Source: Membranipora membranacea (Eukaryota; Bryozoa; Gymnolaemata; Cheilostomatida; Membraniporidae). Taken from it: a stretch of 64,000 nucleotides of DNA. The notes beneath the pieces are model-generated. The model had not been told where the DNA came from. It was given only the letters and a program-made list of their open reading frames with translations, and searched no databases. A program made the position numbers and the translations under genes. Where the stretch lies: positions 19,030,948 through 19,094,947 of the forward strand of contig OU612071.1 of assembly GCA_914767715.1 (NCBI GenBank), written 5' to 3'. This document shows positions 12,482-25,100 of the stretch, one piece after another; the first letter of the stretch is position 1, and every line of letters starts with the position of its first letter.

Positions 12482-13480
12482 TGCTATTCTAAGAATAGTT
12501 CAATTCAATGGGGACAGTCTCTAAACGATAAACTACTACCAGGACCAGACTTAAACAACTCATTACTGGGTGTTCTGATGAGATTTTGCCAAAAGCCTAT
12601 AGCATTGTGTTGTGATAGAGAGAAAATGTTTCATCGGTTTTATGTCACTTCAGAACACAGAGACTTCATGCGATTCTTTTGGCTAGATGATGAAAACTGT
12701 ATCAAGACTCATAGAATGTGTGCTCATATCTTTGGAGCTCGCTCATCTCCTAGCTGTGCTAAATATGGTCTGAATAGATTAGCTCAGGAACACGGAAACT
12801 CTTTTCCACCAGCACAACAATTTATACCGCGCAGTTTCTATGTAGACGACGGGCTATACAGTGTAGATACAACAAGACAAGCTATATATCTCCTGCAGGA
12901 GACTAGGGAAATATGTAGTATATGAAATTTGCGCGTGCATAAACTGTTGTCCAATGGTGTAGAAGTTTTGGAGTCGTTCCCACCTGAAGATGTTATCCTC
13001 GACTGTACCAAGGACATCACACTTGTAGACACAGAACGAGCTTTAGGCATGCTATGGTCCATATCATAAGACTCATTCAAGTATAGTTTTAGACCCATAG
13101 ATAAGATATACACTCGTAGGACCTAACTAACTAATGTAGCTTCGGTATATTACCCACTTGGACTCTTGTCACCCCTGCTGTCTGGTCGGAACTTGAGACA
13201 GCAGACATGTTAAACTGGCTTAAGTTGGGATGATCCTATGGATGATGATACTGCTAAAAAATGCAAGTTATAGGATATAGCTATGTCAAAATTATCTCAA
13301 ATCTCTATTCCACGATGTATACATCCAATAGACTTCGTACCTGTCCGTAACGATCCATACTTTCGCTGACGCTAGTCTCAATGGTTACTGAGCATGTACA
13401 TATGTCAGATCCTTCAATGCCGAGAATAGAGCTCATTGCTCTTTATTACTAGGTAAATCAAGAGAAGCGCCATTGAAACC
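12482..13480 (+). pseudogene. BEL/Pao retrotransposon pol remnant (reverse transcriptase to RNase H)
   Basis: An open frame from about 12482 to 12925 matches BEL/Pao reverse transcriptase: LLPGPDLNNSLLGVLMRF, then MFHRFYV, HRMCAHIFGARSSPSCA and the polymerase motif FYVDDGL. After the stop at 12923 homology continues in other frames (VEVLESFPPEDV, ERALGMLW) and through an RNase H-like stretch (FADASLNGY, then HCSLLLGKSREAPLK), ending near 13480. Several stops and frame changes lie between the blocks. No LTRs, gag, integrase or protease were found, so this is an old inactive fragment. Orientation is plus, with no evident link to neighbouring host genes. Confidence 0.88.
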
Positions 13481-13839
13481 ATCCACTATGATGCTAGATG
13501 CTATGATGATAAATTGTAGCCAGAGACACAAAGTTCACTAACATGAAACAAACACCTCAGGCTCAGAACAGACATCGTTTTCTCGGAGTGAATTTTCTAA
13601 TCTCTCAAGAAAATCTCATATGTATACAACAAGTTGTATTACATTCTCTGTCTTTCATTACAGTGGAAGAATTCGTTACTGTTGTGCCTTGTTTATCTAT
13701 TCCAATGGATTTAAAAGCAATGTAATATCAAAACCTGAGGATAACCTTTGTGTCTCAAGACTTGTTGCTTCTGATAAAATTTGTGTATCATGGCATTATT
13801 ACATCACAAGCCACATCCCTGAGCAGGGGCAGTGAAATT

Positions 13840-13965
13840 TGTTTCCTTAGTGGCAAGGCTGCAACATCTGCGCCTGGTTGCTCTCTGTTTGCAGGCAGAT
13901 CAGAGCACACCTTGGTGCCAACCAAAGTCCAGTAGTCTATGGACTGCATATTTGTTTGACATGAG
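13840..13965 (-). repeat. Dispersed SINE-like repeat, same family as 30412-30640
   Basis: Read on the minus strand, the segment with GGTGTGCTCTGATCTGCCTG aligns to the plus-strand segment at 30.5 kb with GGTGTGCTCCAACCTGCCTG, continuing through a shared GAGAGCAA stretch. A weaker relative follows the SINE head at 48.9 kb. It is interpreted as the 3' body of a tRNA-derived SINE. Confidence 0.5.
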
Positions 13966-15044
13966 GCCTTTTCGATAAACTTAAGGTTCAAATATTGCAC
14001 AGACCAAGAGAACTTGGTGGCAGCATCATTCTAAGATTATAATAGTTATTTCTATTATTAAAACAGTCGCAATACTGCTTACCTAGCTTCCCACCTTACT
14101 AATTTAGCTAGGATAGTTACGGATGTAATTTAAACATAAAACGTGTCAAACATAATCGTAGAGTGTACAGAAAAAAATTTGTACGGGACAGCCTGCATAT
14201 TCAATTCTTTACTGCAATCAAAAATTTTGAATTCAGTTCATGCTCCAGAACCCTATATTTGTGAAAACTAGATGAAAAGAGTTTTCCGCATCAATCTTCA
14301 CATAATTTTCCCCTTGACACAAATCTTGCAGGTGCCCTGACCAAGGAGTAAAAAACTCTTTGCCTTAACTATTCTAGACCAGCCTAGACACCTGCTTGAT
14401 ACTTGAATGTTTTACACAGATAACTTTCCATGCTCAACACATTGACCACACATGAAAATTTAAGCCATTTTAGTGGAAACTGATGTATAATTGCTCTTGA
14501 CATCGCAAACAGTTCTTATCTTGAAAGCTGCAGTCATACGGTACAGCTTGAACATATGGCCATGTCATTATGTTATTAATACTAACAGGATTTTAAAGTT
14601 AAGCTTGAGACCTGTAATGGGAAAATTCTCACAATTAATAAAATACATGGGGTGAAAACTTTATTTTGTGAATGACTTACCAAATTTCAACAATGAGAGA
14701 AGACAACTTCTTACCCTAAGAATTGCCCAAATTGACTTTAATGAACTGACGGTTGTCAAAAAATATAGTATTAGTAGTGTGTAGTTTTACGTTATCACGC
14801 AAAATGAATGAATGAATATTTTCAATTTGTATGCAGTGAGAATCTGTTAAAAAAATTTCAGCATAATTTAAAGAATTTCAGCATTTTAAAGTTTTGTCCT
14901 CGGTTTTAGTGATATTATGCAGCGAGCTAATTAAGCAAGTGATTATCAATACACTTTACATGACCAATAAAGAGGGATCTGCAGGCATAGTTAGCCTATC
15001 AAGTGTCAAAACTTGTATATCATAAGACTGCAAAAGACCAATAG
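13966..15044. other. No gene recognised
   Basis: AT-rich sequence with no exon, domain, tandem array or clear inverted repeat that I could support. Confidence 0.4.
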
Positions 15045-15150
15045 TCATGTTACGCCTCTTATCATTACACTCTACTTAGGGGTCTCACAGGAGGCATTTA
15101 CTCACACATTTAGGATTGAATGACCTTGTCTCAAATTTCACCCCTGTGTT
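15045..15150 (-). repeat. Partial copy D of the 15-19 kb complex repeat
   Basis: GGTCTCACAGGAGGC and, further on, AATGACCTTGTCTCAAAT match the inner end of inverted copy B at 16620-16695. It is a short, inverted and diverged fragment of the same family. Confidence 0.5.
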
Positions 15151-15404
15151 GGCTTAATGCATATGTTACCCTTTCTGTATTATGAAAGTCGCTTGTCCCT
15201 GGTAAGATGTGTCAAATCCGTCAAAAATAGTTCAAAATTCTTTACAAAGGCTGTTGGATTATATCAAGATTCTTTTGTAGGTTATACCTACCAGTATCAA
15301 ATTTTTGAACGGTGTGTCATTATAAATGCAGAGCCTCTCTAAAAGATTGTAGACTGTCTATGACATATTTACCAATAAACTGCTATCTTATCTCATCTCA
15401 TCAG

Positions 15405-15534
15405 TGACAATCAACTTTCACAATACAAGGTGGGTAACACGTCACATGCAGAACAAGCTGCTGCACAGACAGCCATAGCAGAAGTGAAACCAGTCAGAAG
15501 GGCATTACTATCATCATATGAAATTAGTTTGTAG
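15405..15534 (+). CDS. Candidate orphan terminal exon, unknown
   Basis: A polypyrimidine tract and CAG at 15404 are followed by a phase-1 open frame of 42 codons (DNQLSQYKVGNTSHAEQAAA and onward, ending SYEISL) and TAG at 15532. The composition is more protein-like than neighbouring frames, but no partner exon, domain or poly(A) signal was found. It could equally be a relic inside the repeat cluster. Confidence 0.22.
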
Positions 15535-15544
15535 CTCAAAAGTA

Positions 15545-16560
15545 CAGGGCACTGTAATCAGATGATACCGAACTGATTCTTTTTCATACAATTGACCTAA
15601 ACAAAAAAGAATGTTTCAGCTCGAATTCATTCCTTGAAGCAACCGAATGGATGGTGTTAAATTGTAGGTAGGACACCATGGTTGCATTTTCTGATTTGTT
15701 TTTGTGTCTAACCAATCAACCATCAACAAAATTCAGCGTGAAAATTTTTCAGTGAACACAAGATGGTATGGCATGTTGACCCATTGAGTGATGTAGGGAA
15801 TCGTAGGCGCGTCGGTAACATTTTTGATTTGGCCCTCTGACTAGGATAGACTAATATCAAAAAACAGCCTTTAAAATAACAGCTTTGCGGTTTTAACTGC
15901 TACAAGCCACTACTAGCTATATAGCTGAGGAGAATCAAGTAAAATCATATTATTGACAACAGTATATCATAGACAAGGATGCTGTTATCACAAACCATAA
16001 TCTAAGTAATGGTATATTATTATATTGGGCACAAGACTGATTCGATGAGAAATAGAAGATGACCGATGCTTGTTAAGTATTAAAAATATCAACGCAGTGG
16101 TACAATTTGAGCCAAAGTCATTATGAGCCTTTGTTTGTAATCAAAGGCCTCCTTTGAGTCTCCCAAGTAGGGTGTCAGAATGAGACTCGTAACATGAGAA
16201 CCGGTCTTTGTTAGTCTTATGTTATATCTGTTTCGATATTTGATATGATAACTATACCTTAAGATCCATCTATTCCAGTCATGTAGAGTTTACAGCTAAT
16301 CACTTGCTTAATTATTTCACTGCATAATGGCATCAAAACTGAGGACCAATATTTTGAGTGTTAAAATTCTGTAATGATGAAGAGAGCTCTGAAGTGGGTT
16401 GTCTGCTTTTTGGGCTTACAGAGATAATATTTCCAAAACTAAAAACATTAAATTCTGATAATACAGGGATAGACAGCATTTGAAAGAAGCTTTTAAAAAA
16501 GACAATACGGTTTTTTGTAATGGTCTGAAACTGGTTCAGTTCAGTACAGTTCAAGTCCAT
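15545..16560 (+). repeat. Complex repeat copy A (about 1 kb)
   Basis: Shares ordered blocks with copies B and C: GATACCGAACTGA, AGTGATGTAGGGAAT, TTTGATTTGGCCCTC, CTGCTACAAGCCACT, ACAAGGATGCTG, CACTTGCTTAATTATT and TGCATAATGGCATCAAAACT. Copies A and C are direct and B is inverted, abutting A. It has no coding capacity that I recognise. Confidence 0.75.
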
Positions 16561-16564
16561 ATAC

Positions 16565-17245
16565 TATATTGTAAGACTAACCAAGACGGGTTCTAATGTT
16601 ACGGTTCTTATTTTGACACGCTAATTAGGAGTCTCAGAGGAGGCCCTCGATTACAAATTAAGGATTATAATGACCTTGTCTCAAATCTTACCTTTGGAAT
16701 TGTTCTGTTTTGCATATAGCAAGCCTTGGCCGTTTTGTAATTCTATTGGAATCTGTCTTGTTCCTGATCAAATGTTATTACATTATGTACTTAGATTATT
16801 GTTTGTGTTGTCGACAGCCTTGTCTATAGCATACTGATGTGGATAATATGATTTTGCTCAATCCTCCACAGCTTTCTAGTTGGCAGTGGCTTGTAGCAGT
16901 TGAGACCACAAAGCTGTGATTTTCAAGTTGTTTTTAGATGATAGTTTATCCTAGTCTGAGGGCCCAATCAACAATGTTAACAATGCGCCTACAATTCCCT
17001 ACATTACTCACCAAGTCCACATGCCAAACCATTCCATGTTCACTGTAAGTTTTTCAGGGTGAATTTAGTTGTTGGTTGATTGTTTGAACACAAAACAAAT
17101 CAGAAAATGAAACCATATTGTCCTACCTACAATGTAACACCATCTATTCAGTTGCTTCCTTGCACAAATTCTTTGAGCAGAAACATTCTTTTTCGTTTGG
17201 GCGACTTCTATGAATCAGAGTCAGTTCGGTATCAACTACTAACAG
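16565..17245 (-). repeat. Complex repeat copy B, inverted
   Basis: On the minus strand this reproduces copy A from the GATACCGAACTGA block (17238) through AATGTAGGGAATTGTAGGCG to the GGCCTCC block near 16645. It lies tail-to-tail with copy A, so the two could form a long imperfect hairpin. Confidence 0.7.
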
Positions 17246-17785
17246 AGCACGGTCCTTTTTGGCTGCGGGAAGTAACTTAATCCGAAAAAAATTGATAATA
17301 TATTTTGACACATTAAGGTCTTGTATGTTCTTTAGTAAAATATTTGGCACAATAGTACTCCAACCTGATGTAAAATCTACAAATGCACTTTATCATATGA
17401 ATTTGGCCTCTCCTAATGCCATTGTAAAAAGTCACCCAAATGAATACAAGAGTCCACAGAGCTCCTGCCTTTCCTATATGCAAACTGTGCACCAGTTCTT
17501 AGGGATAAGCCACAGACAGCAACCTCCCTGTTTTTTTTGGATGGCTGCAAAATCCCTGTCTCAGTGCGGACGATTGCCTTCTCATTTTTGTAAGTGTAAT
17601 GGTTTTCAATTAAACCTTCTAATTCATCTGCGTTACTATTAATAGAACAAACATTTGCTACCACATTATATGGAAACGGTGGCTTACATTGATCTCCTAA
17701 TATAGGGTACCTCAAGGGTCTTGTCTTGTCTCGTGTGGAGGGAGGGTAGTGGTATTAGAACAGGTGGTCAATATTTTGGTAACTT
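17246..17785. other. Spacer between repeat copies B and C
   Basis: A 100-codon minus-strand open frame (17715-17413) contains a CGLSLRTGAQFAYRKGRSS-like run but matches no family I know and has no splice context. It is left uncalled and probably belongs to the repeat. Confidence 0.3.
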
Positions 17786-17789
17786 ATGA

Positions 17790-18730
17790 TAGAACACATC
17801 CTTGATTTTAGAAGGATGAGAAGTTCCACCAGTCAACATTATGATTATGAGAGTTTTCTGTTTGTTTTCGTATTCAAGCAATCAAGTAACCAACAACTAA
17901 ATACCCAGCGAAAAACTAACAGTGAACATGAAATAATTTGCCATATGGACCCAGTGAGTGATGTAGGGAATGGTAAGCACATTGTTAACACTTTTGATTT
18001 GGCCCTCAGACTAAGACAAACTATCATCTAACAACAACAAAATCACAGCTTTGCGATTTCATCTGCTACAAGCCACTGCCACCTATATAGCTGATGAGAA
18101 TGAAGTAAAAAATATTATTGACAACAGAATACCATTGACAAGGATGCTGATATCACAAACCATAATCCACGTAAGTAATGTAATATCATTGGATTGGGCA
18201 CTATACAAATTCCATTAGAAATACAAGAAGGCCATTGCTTGTTATCTAACAAAAAGGCCAATGCAAGGGTGAAATTAGAGAACAGGTCATTATGATCCTT
18301 AATTTGTAATCCAAGACCTCCTGTGACGCTGCTAAGTAGCGTGTTATGAATAGAGTCGTTACATTAGTACCAGTCTTTTTTTTTAGTCTTATATTATATC
18401 TGTTTTGATATTTGATAGGATACTTATATCTTCAGATCCCTCTATTCCCGTCATGTAGAGTTAACAGATAATCACTTGCTTAATTATTCCACTGCATAAT
18501 GGCATCAAAACTCAAGACCAATCTCTTCGGAATGTTAAAATTCTGCAATAATGCTGAGATCTCTGAAGTGGGTTGTTAGCTTTAGGGCTAACATAGATAA
18601 TATTTCCAAATTAAACACAGAAACTTTGATAACACAGGGATAGACAACAATTGAACTGTCCAACTAGTTTTTGAAAAATACATTATGGTTTTTGTAGCAG
18701 TCTGACATTGGTTCAGTTCAGGTTAAGGTA
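17790..18730 (+). repeat. Complex repeat copy C
   Basis: Direct copy of A with the same block order (AGTGATGTAGGGAAT at 17956, CTGCTACAAGCCACT at 18063, TGCATAATGGCATCAAAACT near 18494) and many small substitutions and indels. It ends near TTCAGTTCAGG at 18712-18722, the equivalent of copy A at 16535. Confidence 0.75.
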
Positions 18731-19169
18731 ATCTGGGAGCTGTGTTCAAGATCTTATCATTTCAGGTATTTATTTTCAATCAATGGTATGTGTTGACATG
18801 AGTACTAGAGAACGTTGTAATCAATCTCGGGGAAGGGATGGGGATTGCTTAATGTGCTCTTTAAGCTGAATGCTGTTTCCACCTAATAAGGGTTCTAATG
18901 ATGAAAATTGTAATTGAGATGCATCAGATCAGTTCAGTTACTCAGAACTTTCTCCCGCTTTGGTTAATACGTGATACTTCATGTGTTGTGATTGTTTGCT
19001 ATATAGGTTGAGAACATTAATTATTACTTCTACTTTGAAAGCTTTTTTCCTTTAGAATACTGAGAACCAAAGGAAAAATTTATGTTTTGTAAGATTGGTA
19101 GTTTTAAACTTCACAACTAAAATCACATACCTACTGTTACAGCTTGTAAGTAGACTTTCTTGTATAGCG

Positions 19170-22100
19170 ATGAGATTTTGGTCAGCTGTCTGTTTGAGCC
19201 TGGTACTCCTGGTGAGTTTTTTATTATCAACACACTACATATCCTGTCAAGCAATTCTTTCTACAGGAAGTGAAATTAAAATTTCAAAGGATTCAATAAC
19301 AGACTATTCTAGATGGAAGGGAGTTTTTGTTGATTTATATTTTCAATCTAACTTCATCATGCAACCATCAAAAGTCATCCTAGTTCATAGCCTGCTAATT
19401 CAATTCTTAATGCATACTAAGTGATAATATTTTCAATTTAATATTAGACTACATACTACTAATACTGCATCTTTTTACAACACTATAGCTATCAAATTCA
19501 ATCTAAGTCCATCAATTTCACATTTAAGAGATCTTCCAAATTGAGTTTGTCATCAATCACAACTTAACATTATTGAGACTTTTTTTTTCTTCCCATTCTA
19601 TTCGCATACACTCCTAAAACATTCTCCACAAATAGGTATTATTTAAAAAATGATTCACATAATATAATAAATCTTTCAAAGAAGCTGACACAAATTAAAA
19701 ACAAAATTATACTGAAATGGTAATTATTATCAGGACATTGAAACGGAGGAGGTATAGATGGATAGGGCGATGTCAGATGAGGTACCTAGGCTCTGTGACA
19801 ATTCAGTACAACCTCTGCTGACCCATTATTATAAACCCCTTTGGCTTTTTCACATGGTAGTGCAACTATCTGCAATTTCTTTTTGTTATCATCAACTTAT
19901 TATTCATGCTGTTTAATTTCAGACATTTGTTGTAAGCCATATATCTGCGGAATATTTTCCTCAATGTGAGGACCCGCATACTCCACGTCTGCCACCGGAT
20001 GGTGTCACCTCGCAGGCTGGTTATGGCGCACCCTGCCATAGTAATAGACCCTGCAAGCCTGGCATGTCGTGCTGCTTTAATTTTGCTGCTCAACTTGTGT
20101 GTGAAGGTAAACACCTGATACTGACTCTTGTATATGAACTATTTTAATACTTTTTTGATAAGCCAAAAGATGCTGATAGTCTGATATTTATGCTACTATT
20201 AGCCGTTATTTAATTTAATGTGCTAGAATAGGAATAACTGAACTAAATTATCATGTTGACCTTGCCGAATGATGAAAGTTTACTCAATGAATGTGAACCT
20301 TGAAGTGAAAAAGGATTAAATCACCTAACCTTTTTCTGTTCTCACATCATATATTCTTATCAATGTCTGGTGGCTGCATTCCCTATCTTTCACTTCAATT
20401 TAAAAATTTGAGGGAATGCTTTTCCCAGTTGCTTATGGTAGAATGTTTCATGCTGAATGTAGCAATGATGCGCCTTACATAAATCTGTATAATAAGCGGC
20501 TGACAATATGCTAAAAATATGATGATTTGGTTTTAAAAAACTTGCACAATACAAATGAGCATCCGTTTTGCTGCTGCCTTGAGAACTGGATCTTGACGTT
20601 GGTAAAGCTTTTATTTTTCATGCTGACTTTGTACTGATCTGTCAATGGTATTGTATCAGTTTTCAATTTTCTGAATGTGTTGTTGTTTGAAAAGTACACA
20701 CTTTGGCTTCATCGTTCTGAGAGATGATAATAATTTCCTAAACAAAAGCAAAGTTTCAACTCAGTAAGACATTATACACTTCATTTTTTTATCACAGATA
20801 TCAACGAATGTTCTGATTGGTCATTAAATAACTGTGCACAGGCATGTGAAAATCTATACGGAAGCTTTAACTGCAAATGTGATCAGGAGCCATGTAGCCG
20901 TAAGTTACAGTGTACCCTTAAAAATTACATATATTCATGCATCAACGTCTAGAGACAGAGGTTATGTTATTGTTTTCATTTAGATCAGTTTAGTAAAATT
21001 CAAAGCGGTTAATGGAAGCAGTGTGACGGACAACTGCCAAAACATTTTCTACAGTCCCTAATTAGTTGTTTTGTACCAAACTTTGTGGCTGCTAACAACA
21101 CAAAATGATCATGTAGGTTTAATGTCATCATCATCAGAAGCAGTCCGTGGAGTCATTTGTTGGATCTAGTTCTGTTTGCATATTTGATATAATATCTTGA
21201 AATTAGTGCAATTTTGTAAAAAGTTTCTAAGTGCTGTATTCAAAAAGCATTTATAATGACATGATTTTTTTGTCTTTCAAAATTATTACAAACGTGTTTT
21301 TTGTAGAGTGTGTAAAGGTTGTAGCTGGCTATCTGGCTTGGCCCCAGAACTCTAATCCATAAATCAAATGGGGATGAAACAGCTATAATATATGTACACA
21401 ATTGACATTTGATCGTTTGTTGGTCAAAGTACTTGAAGTATCATCATTTATTAGTTTCTTTTTGAGCCTTTTAAAATTTTCGTGGAAAGTTATGTTGGAG
21501 CTTTGAAACTCTGTCGCATAGTTTATCACAAGACAGTCCATGTTAGCACAATTCATTCATCAAAGGTAAATTACTTTTCATAATTCCGGGTTCAGTAATG
21601 AAAATATTAGTGTAATAAGAAATTAGTAATAAGCAAGTATATAATTGAGATCCGGTGCCAAATTTAAAAGGTGATAAATATAAATTCAAAATAAAGGTGG
21701 CCCGAAAAACTATACCCTTGGGCACCTATCTTGACTGGCAATAAACTTGACTTAAAATCTGTAACCAAGACAAACTGTTTTCTATGGTAAGCATTACTAA
21801 ATTTGAGGGTTAACACTTATGTATGAAACATTTTGTGTTGGAAGTCAATGCAGATAAACACTGTTTTACCTGTTAGTTATATTACATTATCTGATGACAG
21901 TTTGTATAGGGCTGTTACTGGAGTTAATGTTATGGCTTTTCCGAGGTACAAACCCATTAGTAGTATTCCTGCAATATTTAGTGGTCCGGTATGTGTTTCT
22001 TTCTCATAAATTTGCAAATGGTATGATGGCAATATATTTAAGAAAGCCCCCTCAATCACAACCATTTTTAATTCAAATAGTTACAGATAAGTGTACACCG

Positions 22101-25100
22101 GAAATTACCCCTGGAACTAAATACCAGAGCGAAGCTCATGGAGATGGTTACTTCCAACAAGGTAACCACTATTAATTGTTATACACAGTTATTTTCATGT
22201 GAAATGACACTTAAGTTCAGTTGTGATACCATTGACACAATGACAGCGCATAAGATGGTACTAGGGGAAAGCTATGTTTCAAATTCCAATTATATTAAGA
22301 AAAACTAATAGAACATAAATGCTGGAAAGGTGTAAATTTTTTTCAATCCTCGCTGTTATACTCAAAGGGATAAAATTTCTTTGCAGATATTTGCCAAGGC
22401 ACAGCTGCTGTAACTGCATCAAGTGGGCTACTGACATCCCCTAACTATCCATATATGTATTATAACAATATAGACTGCGAAAAAACAGTTTCTATCGACA
22501 AAAGCTCAGGAGGAATGATCGTGATTTCATTTGCTAGGTTTGATGTGGAATATCGCGTCAACTGCAGTAAGGACTATGTGGAGGTTAGTCTAAGTTAATA
22601 GTCATGTTGTGATAGAGGTCTGATGATTGCATTTATAAATGCTCGTTGCTGCCTCTCCATGGTTCTCATTTCATCAGAGTATTGTTGAGATGATGATTTG
22701 TGGGATAAACCTTGCCTGTAAGCCAAAAATACAGACTATGTTCGTGGCAATCAATCCTTATTCTTATAAATAGTGCAAAATTTCAAAATCAGCCAGCCAT
22801 AAGCAATAGTCCAAAATGTTATAACTTTCCACTGATTACCAGGCCCAAGACTTTTAGTCGAATCACTTTTAGATAGTTCTAGCAGCCGGCAAGTAGATGA
22901 TGAGACTTATATGACTGAGTTTTTCTGTTGCGTAACTGGGTTAGACATAGTATATCACAAAATAAGTTGTAAAAAAAACACGGAGGAGATCAGCTTTTTC
23001 ACTTTTATCAATTCTATATGTGTTTGTTGATTAATGAAGAAAGAATTCATGCACAACTACAGAACTAGATGAGAATGCCAATAGTCTATAGACAAGCCTT
23101 TATGCTATTAAGTCTTTTATTACAGCTTTCTGATGGTGGGACTGGCCTTCCAATAGTCAAGTTGTGTGGCACTGAGAAACGCGTTGTGCAAACCTGCTCG
23201 CATTCAGTTAACATTCGATTCGTCTCAGATGTTTGGCCTGTCGGATGGGGTTGGCGGCTCAAGTGGTCATGTTTGTAATAAGTATCATTTCCGTTCCATT
23301 TCTTGTTATTCATATTCTTACGGTGTTAGTGTATTGGGAACGCTGATTCACAGTGCAGATTGCAAACATAACAAACATTGCATGGATTTGAAGGCAAGTC
23401 TAAATATGTCTTCCCAAATTACTATTTGACAAACAGATGAGTCTATGATTGCTTTCAGAACAATTTAACTAAGTCGTAATCCAAAGAAATGAATGATACC
23501 TTTGAGTTTAAACTGGTGCCCATATCACATTCCAATCAAGATTTTCCCTAGTCACATAGGCAATAATCTTGACGATTGATTGAAATGATGGTATTACTCA
23601 AGTTCCGCTTCCAATAATTAAATTGAAAAGGTAGCTTGTGGATTCCTCGCCGAATCAGCAAATCCCATATCAAGCCACCAGCATCGATTAACATTTTGAG
23701 CATAGGCTGAACCTTCGTGAGATAGTGATAACCTTTTATAACTTTTTATCTTGCTCCCATCTATGTTAGAGTGCAAGGTCATCGCGAAGCTAGTATTATT
23801 TGATCTTATCCCCATTCAGTCAACTGCTGCTGGGTTTCGTTTGGGAGTCATGTCTGCGGTGTCAATCTTGAGTGGTCCCAATTTATGGTCATATTGAGGC
23901 AACAAAATCTGTAGTGTACTGTTCCCTGCTGTCACAATGATATTACTTTAAGATTCGAGGCTCATTCTATTATATAAAATATGCGAACGTTTTGCGGTAA
24001 GAAATAATGTTATCTTGCGATTCGACTTTGTTTTTCTATTTCGCCTGCTAAGGTTACCTGTTGAATCAATAATTGACTATACAATTTTACGATTTTTTTT
24101 TCTAAAGCTGTTATATAATAAAAGCTTGTGCAAATCTTTGATAAGGTGAAACAGAGAATCTACCTGCTTCGATTGAAATCAAGCTTATATTACAGACACA
24201 CTACCTGAGGAGCCTGTGACAGCTTTCTCTTGCACACCCACTGTGACTCCGTATATTTCTAGGAGCTCGAACAGTCTGATAAATACAGGTGAGGGGTTTA
24301 AAGGCTTACTTTTAGGCTGCTACTCTGTATCACATATTTTTCTCCATATTTTATTCTATCATTTTGATCGATTTCTATCTTTAGAATCCAAATATTGAGG
24401 AAGTTATGGTGTCTCAAACTTTCTAGGTGATCACCTTCAATTGGCGTTGGGAATCAGCGGGCAATCCTTGGGGGACGTCACAACCTGTCATACATTTTAT
24501 GATATACTAATAGATAGGATGATGTTCAAAATGGTCAGGGATGTGGAGGGTCACGAACCCAGGTCCAAATGGCCCAGCGGGCAACGCCGCTAACTCTGAG
24601 CTATATTGTCAACAATCTGACAGAGCTGAACCTAGTGTTGCGATGGTAGCAGCGTTGCCTGCTGGGTTGAAAGAACCGGGTCCGAGTTTGCACTAAGGGC
24701 AGAATTTCGATCATCATCATACCTGAAGATTGATTAGTATAGCAACTCATTATAAGTATTAAGCGTTGTGACATACCGCAAGGATTGCCCGCAAATTCTT
24801 GGTGCCGATTGACTGCCAACACCTTGAACTTTTCAGAGACCATAACTTCCTCAATATTTGGATTCTACAGCTTGAAATCGCTCACATGATAGAAATAAAT
24901 ATGGAGAATACGATGTGATACAAAATAGCAGCCTCATAGTAAGTCTTAAAGCCTGACCCAACTAGCTGACCAATACTCATCATTAGCATGCGTGTTCATA
25001 ATTACTGTTGCAGCTTTCCACTAACCCAAGGAACTCAAATCCTAGATTCAAATCTAACAAAGTTTTATCCACTAAAGTTTGATAATTATTTGTTGCCTTA

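Noticed and set aside
17413-17715. 100-codon minus-strand frame
   Set aside because: Lies between repeat copies, with no recognisable domain.
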